Assembly: GCA_016218825.1 (NCBI GenBank)
Contig: JACRCV010000006.1
Span: forward strand, 97,864 to 161,863
Direction of reading: 5' to 3'
Origin: Deltaproteobacteria bacterium
Lineage (GTDB): Bacteria; Myxococcota; XYA12-FULL-58-9
Length of the DNA stretch: 64,000 nt
Shown here one piece after another: positions 15,774-24,032 of this stretch. Each line of letters opens with the position of its first letter. Positions within the stretch are counted from its first letter, which is position 1. The position numbers and the translations under genes were made by a program. Under the pieces are notes generated by a model. That model searched no databases. It was not told the origin of the DNA and worked only from the letters and a program-made list of their open reading frames with translations.

Positions 15774-17934
15774 GGCCGGCGTCGCGCTGGCGCTGCTTGG
15801 CGGCGCGCCGCTCGGACCGGCGTGCGGCGCCGGCGTGCATCGAAAGGACGATCGCGGGCCGCCGCTCTTTGCCTTTCAGGCCGTGCTCGAGGCCCCGGTC
15901 GTTGACGCCCGCCAAAGCCCGCTCGGCGCGGCGATCGTCTGGGGAGCGGCGCCGAGCGCCGATGACGCTTGCCTGGCCGAGCTCGGGGTCGCGAGCCCCG
16001 ACTACCGCTGCTTGCCGGCCTTCGACTTCGAGCCGCGGGCGGTGTCGAACGACGTCGCGGTGCGCTCCACGCTGCCGGGGATCCTCGAGATCCCGGTCTA
16101 CGGCCTGCCGCCGGCGGCGCTCCTCGCGGGGGATGCAGGCGGCAGGTTCGGTTACGGGGCGCTCGTGCTCTACGAGGACGCCAACCACGACGGCGTCCTC
16201 GGGCTCGGCGGCGACGATGCGGATCGGGTGGTGGCGACCTCGATCGCCGGGCCCGATGCGGTGGCGACCTTCGTGGCCTACCAAGAGGGTGAACCGTCGT
16301 CGTGGTGGCAGCTGTTCGCGGCCCTGGGTTGCCCGGCCCCCGGGCCCGGGTTTTCGCTGCTCCAGGTCCATTCCAATTGGCGCGGCGGCTTTGCCTGCGA
16401 GCGGGTCGCGGCGACCACCGTGTTGCGCCTCGCGAACGCGAGCGGCTGTGGTCTGACCGAGGCCGACGATTGCTTTACGTGTGCGGCGGGGTGTCCGCAG
16501 GTGCCGCGGGCCCAGAGGATCTGCGTCGCGGGCCAGTGCGGCTTCAGTTGTGACGCCGGGTTCGCCGACTGCAACCTTCAACCGGCCGACGGCTGCGAGG
16601 CAGGATCACCGTCGCCAAGCTGCCGGCGCCGCGGGCCGTGGGGCACCGACCTGACCGCGATCCTCGACGTGCTCGAGATCCCGAATGACGTGACGAGCTT
16701 CGCGTTCGACGCCAGTCGCAGCATCGCGCGCGCCGGGTACGCGTTGGCGCGCTACGAGTTTGATTTCGGCGATGGCTCGAGACCGGGGGGCGGGCCCGAG
16801 TTTGCCAGCCCGACGGCGACCCATACCTACGGCAGCCCGGGTGGCTACAACGCCCGCGTCGTGGTCGTGGATTCGGACGGACGAAAGAGCGAGGACCGGC
16901 AAGGGGTGCGCGTGGTCTCGGCGACCGCGCCGGGTATGCGGCCGCCGTTGGTGCGGGCCCGCGCAATACTCGGCGCCGAGGCGAGCGGTGCGGCCCCGAC
17001 CCTCGGCGTTCAGCTCGAGGCCGACGTCGAGCTCGGCGCGGTCCCGGTCGGCGGCGTCTGGTGGGACTTCGGCGACGGCGCCGCTGCGCTCGGCGCTCTC
17101 GCCACCCACACCTTCGCGACGCCGGGCGTCTATCAGGTGCAGGTGGGCGTCGTGGACGACAACGGCCTCGAGGGCACCGACCGGCTCTCCCTCGTCGTCG
17201 GTGCGACCGACCCGCGTCCGGCGTTCACCGCCAGCGCTTTCGCCGAGGTGCCGGCGGGCGAGGTGCCGCACGCCACGACCCTGGTCTGCGAGGCCGCCGG
17301 GGCGGCAGCGGCGGGCTATCGCTGGCGCGCGGCGGGCGTGGCCGGGGTCGTCGAGGCTCAGAGCGTCTGGTATCAATGGGACGCGCCGGGGTTGTTCACC
17401 GCGACCTGCACCTCGTGGAGCGCCGACGGGCAGATCGCCGAGGCGAAGGTCGAGGTCCGGGTGACGCACGCGGGGCGCTTGCCGCCGCGGCTGCTCCTCG
17501 GGGACGGCGTGCCGGCAACCACCGCCTGCGTCGGCGCCGCCTACGCGTACGGCGACGACGACCGCGTGGCCGCTCGAGGCAGCAGACCGCTCGGCTTTGC
17601 GCTCGCCGCCGACACCGCAGGTACGGCGCCGCCTGCCGGTGCGAGCATCGACGCGGTCAGCGGCCGGTTGGTGTGGGTGCCGACCAAGGCGCAGGTGGGC
17701 CGCCACAACCTGCGCGTGGAGGCGACGAACGACGTCGGCACCGATGCGCTCGAGCTCGAGGTGCTGGTCGCCGACTGTGGCGTGGAGAGCACGCCCGAGC
17801 TCGACGCGGCGGCGGGTGGCTGCGGGTGCGGTCTTGCTGCCGCGCCGTCTGCGCTCGGGGTTCTCGGCGCGGTCGCGCTGGTGCTGTGGGCGGGGCGGCG
17901 GCGGCTCTCTGCCAATGGTGGCAGGGGCCGCTGA
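15748..17934 (+). CDS. PKD-repeat surface protein with MYXO-CTERM tail
   Basis: A 728-residue exported protein. An N-terminal signal-like segment is followed by an uncharacterised region, a Cys-rich patch (~230-290), two clear PKD beta-sandwiches with the FDFGDG and WWDFGDG motifs (~310-385 and ~405-490), a third degenerate PKD-like unit, and a putative cadherin-like Ig domain (~580-675, motif GASIDAVSGRLVWVPT). The C-terminus has GGCGCG, a hydrophobic helix and an Arg-rich end, the MYXO-CTERM sorting signal. The gene overlaps the caspase gene by 26 bases. I prefer the GTG at 15748 because GGAG lies nine bases before it; the in-frame GTG at 15742 is possible. Probable role: cell-surface binding or structural partner of the caspase and VWA proteins. 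Confidence 0.87.
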   Translation: MSARSITSRAGVALALLGGAPLGPACGAGVHRKDDRGPPLFAFQAVLEAPVVDARQSPLGAAIVWGAAPSADDACLAELGVASPDYRCLPAFDFEPRAVSNDVAVRSTLPGILEIPVYGLPPAALLAGDAGGRFGYGALVLYEDANHDGVLGLGGDDADRVVATSIAGPDAVATFVAYQEGEPSSWWQLFAALGCPAPGPGFSLLQVHSNWRGGFACERVAATTVLRLANASGCGLTEADDCFTCAAGCPQVPRAQRICVAGQCGFSCDAGFADCNLQPADGCEAGSPSPSCRRRGPWGTDLTAILDVLEIPNDVTSFAFDASRSIARAGYALARYEFDFGDGSRPGGGPEFASPTATHTYGSPGGYNARVVVVDSDGRKSEDRQGVRVVSATAPGMRPPLVRARAILGAEASGAAPTLGVQLEADVELGAVPVGGVWWDFGDGAAALGALATHTFATPGVYQVQVGVVDDNGLEGTDRLSLVVGATDPRPAFTASAFAEVPAGEVPHATTLVCEAAGAAAAGYRWRAAGVAGVVEAQSVWYQWDAPGLFTATCTSWSADGQIAEAKVEVRVTHAGRLPPRLLLGDGVPATTACVGAAYAYGDDDRVAARGSRPLGFALAADTAGTAPPAGASIDAVSGRLVWVPTKAQVGRHNLRVEATNDVGTDALELEVLVADCGVESTPELDAAAGGCGCGLAAAPSALGVLGAVALVLWAGRRRLSANGGRGR

Positions 17935-17941
17935 GCGCGGC

Positions 17942-18952
17942 TCACTCGTGCCGCAGGCGGGGATCGAGGATGTCGCGCAGCGCATCGCCGGTGAGGTTGT
18001 AGGCCATCACCGTGGCGAAGATCGCCGCCCCCGGGAAGATCACCAGCCACCAGGCATGGAAGCTGCCCATCGCGCCGTGCAACAGGCCGCCCCAGCTGGC
18101 GTGGGAGTCAGGGGTGCCGAAGCCGAGGAATGACAACGACGCCTCCATCAAGATCGCCGACGCCATGCCGAAGGTCGCCGACACCAGGATCGGGGCCATC
18201 GCGTTCGGCAAGATGTGATGAAAGAGAATGCGTCGGGTCGAGAACCCGAGCGCGACCGCGGCGGTCACGAACTCCATCTCTCGGAGGCGCAGGGTTTCGG
18301 CGCGGACCAGGCGGGCCACCCGGGCCCACGACACCAGGGCGATCACCAGGATGGTGGCGCCGACACCGGCCTGCTCGACGACCCCCATCACCGCGAGGAC
18401 CAGGAACAGGGCCGGGACGGCGATCATCGTCTCGCTGGCGCGGGAGATCACGGCGTCGATCGGCCCGCCGACGAAGCCGGCGGTGAGGCCGAGGACGGTG
18501 CCGAGGGTGATGGTGATCAGGACCGAGAGCAGGCCGACGGCGAGCGAGATCCGGGAGCCGTGGATCAGGCGCGCCAGCACGTCGCGACGGGCGCCGTCGG
18601 TGCCGAGGAGATGCCGCGTCGACGGCGGCGACAGCGGCAGCTCGTCCTTGTCCTGCTCGTTCATGCCGAAGGGGACGAGCGGCGCCACGAGCCAATCGCC
18701 TGCCGCCATGGTCCGGAACAAGGATTGGTTGCTGTGCGCCGTCAGGGCCACCGGGTCGAACAGGTTCGGGAGGACGTAGAGGTGGCCGCCGAGGCTCAGC
18801 AGCAGGGGCTTGTCCGACGCCAGGAAATCGGCGCTCGTCGCGATCAGCACCAGCAGCACCACGCCCGGCAGGCCAGCGCGACCGCCGCGGCGCTGCAGCA
18901 ACAGGCGGAACACGTCCGTGGTCGAGATCGCGACGGTGCGGATCGTGCTCAT
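17942..18952 (-). CDS. Oligopeptide ABC transporter permease, DppC/OppC type
   Basis: A 336-residue inner-membrane permease. The N-terminal helix and long periplasmic loop are followed by the OppC signature LLGTDGARRDVLARLIHGSRISL, then the core helices and the ATPase-contact EAA loop, with REMEFVTAAVALG and HHILPNAMAPILV. The C-terminus ILDPRLRHE is typical. The ATG at 18952 overlaps the stop of the DppB-type gene (ATGA). Canonically the two ATPase genes should follow; here the gene instead ends seven bases from the convergent PKD gene, and the ATPases are found 8.4 kb further along the same strand. Confidence 0.94.
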   Translation of the reverse strand: MSTIRTVAISTTDVFRLLLQRRGGRAGLPGVVLLVLIATSADFLASDKPLLLSLGGHLYVLPNLFDPVALTAHSNQSLFRTMAAGDWLVAPLVPFGMNEQDKDELPLSPPSTRHLLGTDGARRDVLARLIHGSRISLAVGLLSVLITITLGTVLGLTAGFVGGPIDAVISRASETMIAVPALFLVLAVMGVVEQAGVGATILVIALVSWARVARLVRAETLRLREMEFVTAAVALGFSTRRILFHHILPNAMAPILVSATFGMASAILMEASLSFLGFGTPDSHASWGGLLHGAMGSFHAWWLVIFPGAAIFATVMAYNLTGDALRDILDPRLRHE

Positions 18953-19938
18953 CGCGGCCTCGCGGGGTAGCGGATGCGCGGATCGGCCCACGCCAACGCC
19001 AGGTCGCCCACCAGCATGCCGACCATCGTGGTCATCGCGACCAGCGCCGTGACCCCCAAGATCACCGGGTAGTCGCGCCGCAGGATGGCCTCGAAGGTGA
19101 GCAGGCCCATACCGCGGATCGTGAACACCCGCTCGACGATGACGCTGCCGCCCACGAGCCACGGCAGATCGACGCTGAGCAGCGCCAGCACCGGCACCAG
19201 CGCGTTCGGCCAGGCGTGGCGCCAGATCACGCGGCGCTCCGAGAGGCCCTTGGCGCGGGCGGTGCGAACGAAGTCCTGGCTCAAGACCTCGAGCATCGCC
19301 GCCCGCTGGTAGCGGGAGGTGCGCGCCAGCCCCGGGTAGGTCAGGCAGCAGACCGGCAGCACCAGGTGCCAGATGAAGTCCAGGCCGCGCACGACGAGCG
19401 CGGCGTCCTCGAGGCCATCGGTGCTGAGGCCGCGCACCGGGAAGATGTGCCAGAACTGGCCGCCGCCGAACAGCACCAGCAGCACCAGGGCCACCCAGAA
19501 CGTCGGCAACGAGTACAGCACGAACACCAGGGTGCTGAGCACGGTGTCGGTCTTGGTGCCGCGCGCCGCGGCGGAGTGAACGCCGAGAGGGATCGCGAGC
19601 GCGTAGGTGCAGACGAGCGCCAGGCTGGTGAGCAGCAAGGTGCGTGGCAGGGCCTCGAGGATCAGCACCCGCACCGGGCGCTCGTCGAAGAGCGAGGTGC
19701 CGAAGTCGAAGCTGACGCAGCTCCACAGCCAGCGCAGGTATTGGGTGTAGAGCGGCTGGTCCATGCCCTTCAGGTGTCGCCATTCGGCCAGGCTCGCGGC
19801 GGTCGGCATCAGGCTCAGATCGCCCTCCGCGGTGGCGGGATCGCCGGGCGCCAGTCGCAGCAGCAGGAAGACCAACAGGGTCACGCCGACGAAGGTCGGC
19901 ACGAACTGCAGCGCGCGGCGCGCGGCGTAGCGGAGCAT
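18949..19938 (-). CDS. Oligopeptide ABC transporter permease, DppB/OppB type
   Basis: A 329-residue permease beginning MLRYAARRALQFVPTFVGV, the standard first helix of DppB/OppB, with RLAPGDP following. The EAA loop reads QDFVRTARAKGLSERRVIWRH, then the conserved AWPNALVPV and the ending YPVILG...ADPRIRY. It is complete. Three bases separate its start from the stop of the substrate-binding protein gene, so the two are in one transcript. It pairs with the DppC-type permease through an ATGA overlap. Substrate class (peptide) is inferred from the family. Confidence 0.95.
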   Translation of the reverse strand: MLRYAARRALQFVPTFVGVTLLVFLLLRLAPGDPATAEGDLSLMPTAASLAEWRHLKGMDQPLYTQYLRWLWSCVSFDFGTSLFDERPVRVLILEALPRTLLLTSLALVCTYALAIPLGVHSAAARGTKTDTVLSTLVFVLYSLPTFWVALVLLVLFGGGQFWHIFPVRGLSTDGLEDAALVVRGLDFIWHLVLPVCCLTYPGLARTSRYQRAAMLEVLSQDFVRTARAKGLSERRVIWRHAWPNALVPVLALLSVDLPWLVGGSVIVERVFTIRGMGLLTFEAILRRDYPVILGVTALVAMTTMVGMLVGDLALAWADPRIRYPARPR

Positions 19939-19941
19939 CGG

Positions 19942-21642
19942 TTAGCGTGGCGCGCCGACGGGTCGGGCGTCGGGCTTGCGGGCGTAGACGTCCGCGTAGC
20001 TCAGCACCCCGTACGGCGTCGAGATGATGCCGCCGAAGCGCTTGCTGACGAACGACAGGTTGTAACGGTAGAACAGCATGGTGTAGGGCTGTTCGTCGAC
20101 CAGGATCTGATTGAAGCGCTGGTAGAGGCGCAGGCGTGCGGCGGCGTCGAACTCCGAGCGCGCCTCCTCCAAGAGCTGGTCGGCCTCGGCGTTGTTGAAC
20201 GAGATGAAGTTCGAGCCGCCGTTCATCCCGGAGGAGTGCCAGACCTGGTACGGATCGTTCTTCGGCGCCAACTCCCAGAGCAGCGAGCAGGCGTCGAACT
20301 CGTGCTTGCGCAGCCGCTCGGTGTAGACCGCCCACTCGACCCGCGTCGCGGTGACGCTGATGCCGACCTTCTTCAGATCGGTCGCGATCAGGCTCGCGAG
20401 TTGCTCGTAGAACGGATGGCCGGCCGGGTACAGGAACACAAAGGCGAAGTCGCGGCCGTCTTTCTCGCGCACCCCGTCACCGTTCTGGTCCCGCCAGCCG
20501 GCCTCGTCGAGCAGGTCGGCGGCGGCCTCCGGGTCGTAGGGGAGGGGCGCGAGGGTGGCGTCGAACTCCTTGGTGCCGGGGTAGAACCAGGCGGCGGCCG
20601 GCGCGTCGAGCCCGAGGCGAAACTTCGAGATGATGTCGTCGCGATCGATGAGCATCGTCAGCGCTCGTCGCACGCGGCGATCGGCGAACAGCGGCCGGGC
20701 TTCGTTCCAGCCGATCCATTGCACGCTGGAGGGGACGTGGCGCAGGCGCCAGAAGCGGGCGAGCAGCTCGGGGTCTTCGGTGAGGCTCTTCCACTCGTCG
20801 GGGGTCAGCTTCTCGACGACGTCGACGTCGCCGCGGCGCAACAGCTGGGTTCGCACCGTGGGATCGGGCGCGTACTTGAAGACGACGCGGTCGAGCGCCG
20901 CCCTGGCGCCGAAGTAGGTCGGGTTGCGCTTCAACACGATCTCGTCGCCGGTCGTCCAGTGGGCGAAGCGGTAGGCGCCGGTGCCCACCGGGGCGCGGTT
21001 GGCGGGGTGGGTGTTGAAGTCGCCCTTGGCGTAGACGTGCTTCGGGTAGATGAAGATCTCGGCGATGGCGTCGAAGGCGTGCCAGTAGGGGCGCTTGAGG
21101 TGGAAGGCGACGGTGTGGTCGTCGACCTTCTCGTAGCTCTGCAGCGGCTCGAGGTAGGAGCGGATCGCCATCGTCTTCGAGGTCGGGTCGAGGAGCTTGT
21201 CGAAGGTGAAGATCACGTCGTCGGCGGAGAACGGCTTGCCGTCGTGCCAGCGCACCCCGGGGCGGAGATAGAAGACCAGGGTGAGGCGATCAGCGGACAC
21301 CTGCCAGCGCTCGGCGAGGCGCGGTTGCGGTTCCCAGGTCTGCGGATCCGGACGGCTCAAGCTCTCCATGATCAGGTCGTCGATCTTCTTGCCCCAGGCG
21401 TCGAGAGGATCGAGCTGATAGTTCAACGACGGCGGCTCGGCGCCCATCGCGACCCGCAGCGTGCCGCCCTCTTGTGGCTCGCCTTGGGCCGCCAAGCTCG
21501 GGAGGGAGTCACCGGCGTAGGCGCGCGGGCCCGTCACCCGTGGGGTCTGGTGATGCTCGCCGCCGCGGGTGCACGCCGCGAGAGTGGCCGCGACCCCGAG
21601 CGCCGCGAGCGCCAGGAAGCCTGTGGCGCGCCTCGCGGTCAC
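19942..21642 (-). CDS. Oligopeptide-binding lipoprotein (SBP family 5)
   Basis: A 566-residue extracytoplasmic solute-binding protein. The signal peptide ends in lipobox LAAC with acylated C24. The mature part has the family-5 landmarks: LTLVFYLRPGVRWHDGKPFSADDVIFTF, the GTGAYRF segment, and DRRVRRALTMLIDRDDII. This family delivers peptides (also nickel or sugars in some members) to DppBC-type permeases. The start is a GTG whose bases overlap the upstream stop (GTGA), so the gene is translationally coupled to the unknown gene before it. Order binding protein, DppB, DppC matches a classical operon, lacking only the ATPases, which lie at 7.6-9.5 kb. Confidence 0.93.
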   Translation of the reverse strand: MTARRATGFLALAALGVAATLAACTRGGEHHQTPRVTGPRAYAGDSLPSLAAQGEPQEGGTLRVAMGAEPPSLNYQLDPLDAWGKKIDDLIMESLSRPDPQTWEPQPRLAERWQVSADRLTLVFYLRPGVRWHDGKPFSADDVIFTFDKLLDPTSKTMAIRSYLEPLQSYEKVDDHTVAFHLKRPYWHAFDAIAEIFIYPKHVYAKGDFNTHPANRAPVGTGAYRFAHWTTGDEIVLKRNPTYFGARAALDRVVFKYAPDPTVRTQLLRRGDVDVVEKLTPDEWKSLTEDPELLARFWRLRHVPSSVQWIGWNEARPLFADRRVRRALTMLIDRDDIISKFRLGLDAPAAAWFYPGTKEFDATLAPLPYDPEAAADLLDEAGWRDQNGDGVREKDGRDFAFVFLYPAGHPFYEQLASLIATDLKKVGISVTATRVEWAVYTERLRKHEFDACSLLWELAPKNDPYQVWHSSGMNGGSNFISFNNAEADQLLEEARSEFDAAARLRLYQRFNQILVDEQPYTMLFYRYNLSFVSKRFGGIISTPYGVLSYADVYARKPDARPVGAPR

Positions 21643-23096
21643 GCACGCCCCGAGCTCAAGTCGGCCTCGATCGCTTGTGGAATGATGGCGCCCGAGTCGG
21701 GGTCGATGCAGACGTACATTCGCCGCATCGACTGCGGCAGCGTCGGATCGGTGTTGAAGTCGGTGATCCAGAAGCACACCAGGTGGTCCTGGCGGCCGTC
21801 GTCGTGCTCGAGCTCGGGGATCATGTCGTCGATCCACTCCGGGTCATCGTCGTCGCCGCCGTTCCCTTGGCCGCGGCGGTCGCGGCGCTCGTCGCGCTCG
21901 TCCCGCGACACCTTCTTGATGAGGTGCTCCTCCTCCTGGCGTTGGCGGCGGGCGTACGCCAGCTGCTCGTAGAGCAGGTTCTCCATGTACCATGCTTGGA
22001 TCAGCTCCTGGGCGTCGCCGCTCGAGAGCTTCGGGCCGCGCTCCTCGATGTCGGGCAAGAGGATGTCGCTCGCCTTGCGTCCCGCGGCGCGCGCCCAGTG
22101 GATCAGGTCGCGCTTGACGGGTGGCCGGCCGCCCTTGACCGCCTTCGCGAAGCCGCCGCTCGCGGTCCGCAGCTTGCCGTAGATGTAGGCGAGCTCCTCG
22201 CGGCTCAGGCTGCGCAGGATGCCGAGGGTGCCGAGCATCACCAACCCCGCGTGCCGTAGCGGCGCCAACAGCTCGGGGTTGATGCCGAGCTCGCCGTTTC
22301 TACCCGGGCCCACCTTCAAGAGCTCGGCCCGCATCAGCAGGCCGAGGAGGTGGGCGCGCGACAGGTTCAGGGCCCCCGCGAGCTCGGCGCGGCCCTCGGG
22401 CAGCGCCCCGGCCTTGACGAAGCCGAGCGGATCCTGGACCCCGAGGCGGTTGAGCTCGCCGGCGAGCTTCTCGCCGAAGGTGGCCTTCATCAACAGCGCC
22501 CGCTGGCCCGGGCTCAGATCGGCGAGGCCGCGCTCGACCAGCTTCGGGGAGCGCAGGCCGGCGGCGGTGACCATGCCGCCCTTCTGTCCCAGCATCTCCA
22601 AGAGCTTGGCGGTCTCGCCCTTCGGGGTCGCGGTGCCGGCGCGGCCTTGAACCGTGCCGCCGGGCACGTGCAGGACCTTCTGCACGAACTGGGTCCAGCG
22701 CAGCGCCTGTTGCGGGACCGAGCGATCGGTGGCGAGCTCGCGCGCCGCCTCCGGGGTCGTGGCGCGTCCGAGCCTGACGTTGGGATCGGCGCTGCTGCTG
22801 TTCGCCAAGCGCTGCATCAGCTGGTCGAGGACGTCGGTGGCGACGTTGCCGGCGGCGAGCTGTTTGGCGAGCTGCGCCGGGATCTGGCCCTTCAGCTGTT
22901 GGCCGATGAGCAGCGCCAGGTGCTGCTGGGTGTCGGGCGCCGCCTGGCGGATGTCGACCCGTGACAGCTCCACGGCCCGGGCCCGGTCCTTCTGGATCGA
23001 CTTGATGAGGTCGAGGATCTGATTGTCGGCGCGCGCCCGATCACGATAGACGTCGTGCGCTTGCTCGCCGAGACCCTTGTCGCGAATTTGCGCCAT
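21639..23096 (-). CDS. Uncharacterised helical protein coupled to the peptide-binding lipoprotein
   Basis: A 485-residue protein I do not recognise. It has no signal peptide or membrane helix. The first ~400 residues are mostly helical and basic, with repeated leucine-rich helices; the region RRQRQEEEHLIKKVSRDERDERRDRRGQG is highly charged, followed by an acidic Asp run and a small C-terminal beta segment (HLVCFWITDFNTDPTL ... MYVCIDPDSGAI). The stop overlaps the GTG of the peptide-binding lipoprotein (GTGA), so it belongs to the transporter operon and its product is made in step with it. The ATG at 23096 lacks a strong ribosome binding site. A regulator or assembly role is possible but unproven. 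Confidence 0.65.
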   Translation of the reverse strand: MAQIRDKGLGEQAHDVYRDRARADNQILDLIKSIQKDRARAVELSRVDIRQAAPDTQQHLALLIGQQLKGQIPAQLAKQLAAGNVATDVLDQLMQRLANSSSADPNVRLGRATTPEAARELATDRSVPQQALRWTQFVQKVLHVPGGTVQGRAGTATPKGETAKLLEMLGQKGGMVTAAGLRSPKLVERGLADLSPGQRALLMKATFGEKLAGELNRLGVQDPLGFVKAGALPEGRAELAGALNLSRAHLLGLLMRAELLKVGPGRNGELGINPELLAPLRHAGLVMLGTLGILRSLSREELAYIYGKLRTASGGFAKAVKGGRPPVKRDLIHWARAAGRKASDILLPDIEERGPKLSSGDAQELIQAWYMENLLYEQLAYARRQRQEEEHLIKKVSRDERDERRDRRGQGNGGDDDDPEWIDDMIPELEHDDGRQDHLVCFWITDFNTDPTLPQSMRRMYVCIDPDSGAIIPQAIEADLSSGRA

Positions 23097-23222
23097 CGAC
23101 GTGGAACCCCGGGCCGGGATTATCCGGCGTTCGCCGAGGGATGTCCACGGCCGGGTGGCGATTTCGGCGCCGGCGGCGGCGCTTTCCGAGAGGCGCGGCG
23201 CGGGTGTAGGCTCGCGGCAGCG

Positions 23223-23570
23223 ATGCGCCCGGGTCTCGAGCTCCCAGACTGCCAGCGCTGCGGCGCCTGCTGCGTCAACCCGAAGTCGAACCGGGAGACC
23301 GGCTACGCCGACTACGTCACGGTCGACGACGACGACGCGATCTTGCGGCAGCCGGAGCTGGTGCGGCGCTACGTCGTGCGAGCCAAAGACGGCAAGCCCA
23401 ATCTCCGTCTGACTCCGGACGGTCGCTGCAAGGCGCTTCGGGGCGGCATCGGCGCCCGGGTGCGCTGTGAGATCTACTACTATCGTCCGCGCCCGTGTCG
23501 TATGGTCGAGTGCGGCAGCGAGCTGTGCCTGGTCTATCGCCGCGACCACGATCTGGAGTCGTCCGACTGA
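23223..23570 (+). CDS. YkgJ-family cysteine-cluster protein
   Basis: A 115-residue cytoplasmic protein of the zinc/iron-chelating YkgJ family. The N-terminal cluster CQRCGACC is the hallmark; further cysteines follow at GRCKAL, RVRCEIYYYRPRPCRMVECGSELC, the usual spacing for a metal or Fe-S site. Family members are widespread and mostly uncharacterised. The ATG at 23223 is chosen because the family starts about ten residues before the first cysteine; upstream in-frame codons would add an Arg/Gly-rich stretch unlike the family. It lies 21 bases before the yjbQ-type gene on the same strand and is divergent from the gene at 21639-23096. Confidence 0.83.
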   Translation: MRPGLELPDCQRCGACCVNPKSNRETGYADYVTVDDDDAILRQPELVRRYVVRAKDGKPNLRLTPDGRCKALRGGIGARVRCEIYYYRPRPCRMVECGSELCLVYRRDHDLESSD

Positions 23571-23591
23571 CGACGAACGAGGGGGAGGGCA

Positions 23592-24011
23592 ATGAAGAGC
23601 TTTCGCCAAGAGCTGTGGTTCAAGACCGAGGGGCGCCGCGAGTTCGTTCACATCACGCCCGAGGTGCAAAAGGCGGTCAAAGACAGCGGTGTGCAACACG
23701 GCCTGTGTCTGGTGAACGCGATGCACATCACCGCCAGCGTCTTCATCAACGACAACGAGTCCGGGCTGCACGCCGACTACGAGGCGTGGCTCGAGCGCCT
23801 GGCGCCGCACGCGCCGGTGGGCCAGTACCACCACAACGACACCGGCGAGGACAACGCCGACGCGCATTTGAAGCGCCAGGTGATGGGACGGGAGGTCGTG
23901 GTCGCGATCACCGACGGCGCCCTCGATCTCGGGCCGTGGGAGGCGATCTTCTACGGCGAGTTCGACGGCCGGCGGAAGAAACGGGTGTTGATCAAGATCA
24001 TCGGCGAGTGA
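23592..24011 (+). CDS. YjbQ/UPF0047-family protein
   Basis: A complete 139-residue member of the YjbQ (UPF0047) family. The conserved core is visible: [23 protein letters not shown], the His/Asn/Asp patch [21 protein letters not shown], and [14 protein letters not shown] near the end. The histidines and acidic residues form the presumed metal site. Some members show weak thiamine-phosphate synthase activity in complementation, but the true function is not settled. A strong GGGAGG lies just upstream of the ATG. It forms a two-gene unit with the YkgJ-family gene. Confidence 0.93.
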   Translation: MKSFRQELWFKTEGRREFVHITPEVQKAVKDSGVQHGLCLVNAMHITASVFINDNESGLHADYEAWLERLAPHAPVGQYHHNDTGEDNADAHLKRQVMGREVVVAITDGALDLGPWEAIFYGEFDGRRKKRVLIKIIGE

Positions 24012-24032
24012 GCCGGTGGCCGGGCGCGCGGC

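Noticed and set aside
19216..21972. A 918-codon open frame on the plus strand over the peptide-transporter genes
   Set aside because: Low-complexity Arg/Glu/Ala/Val composition without any recognisable domain, fully opposite the conserved DppB and binding-protein genes.
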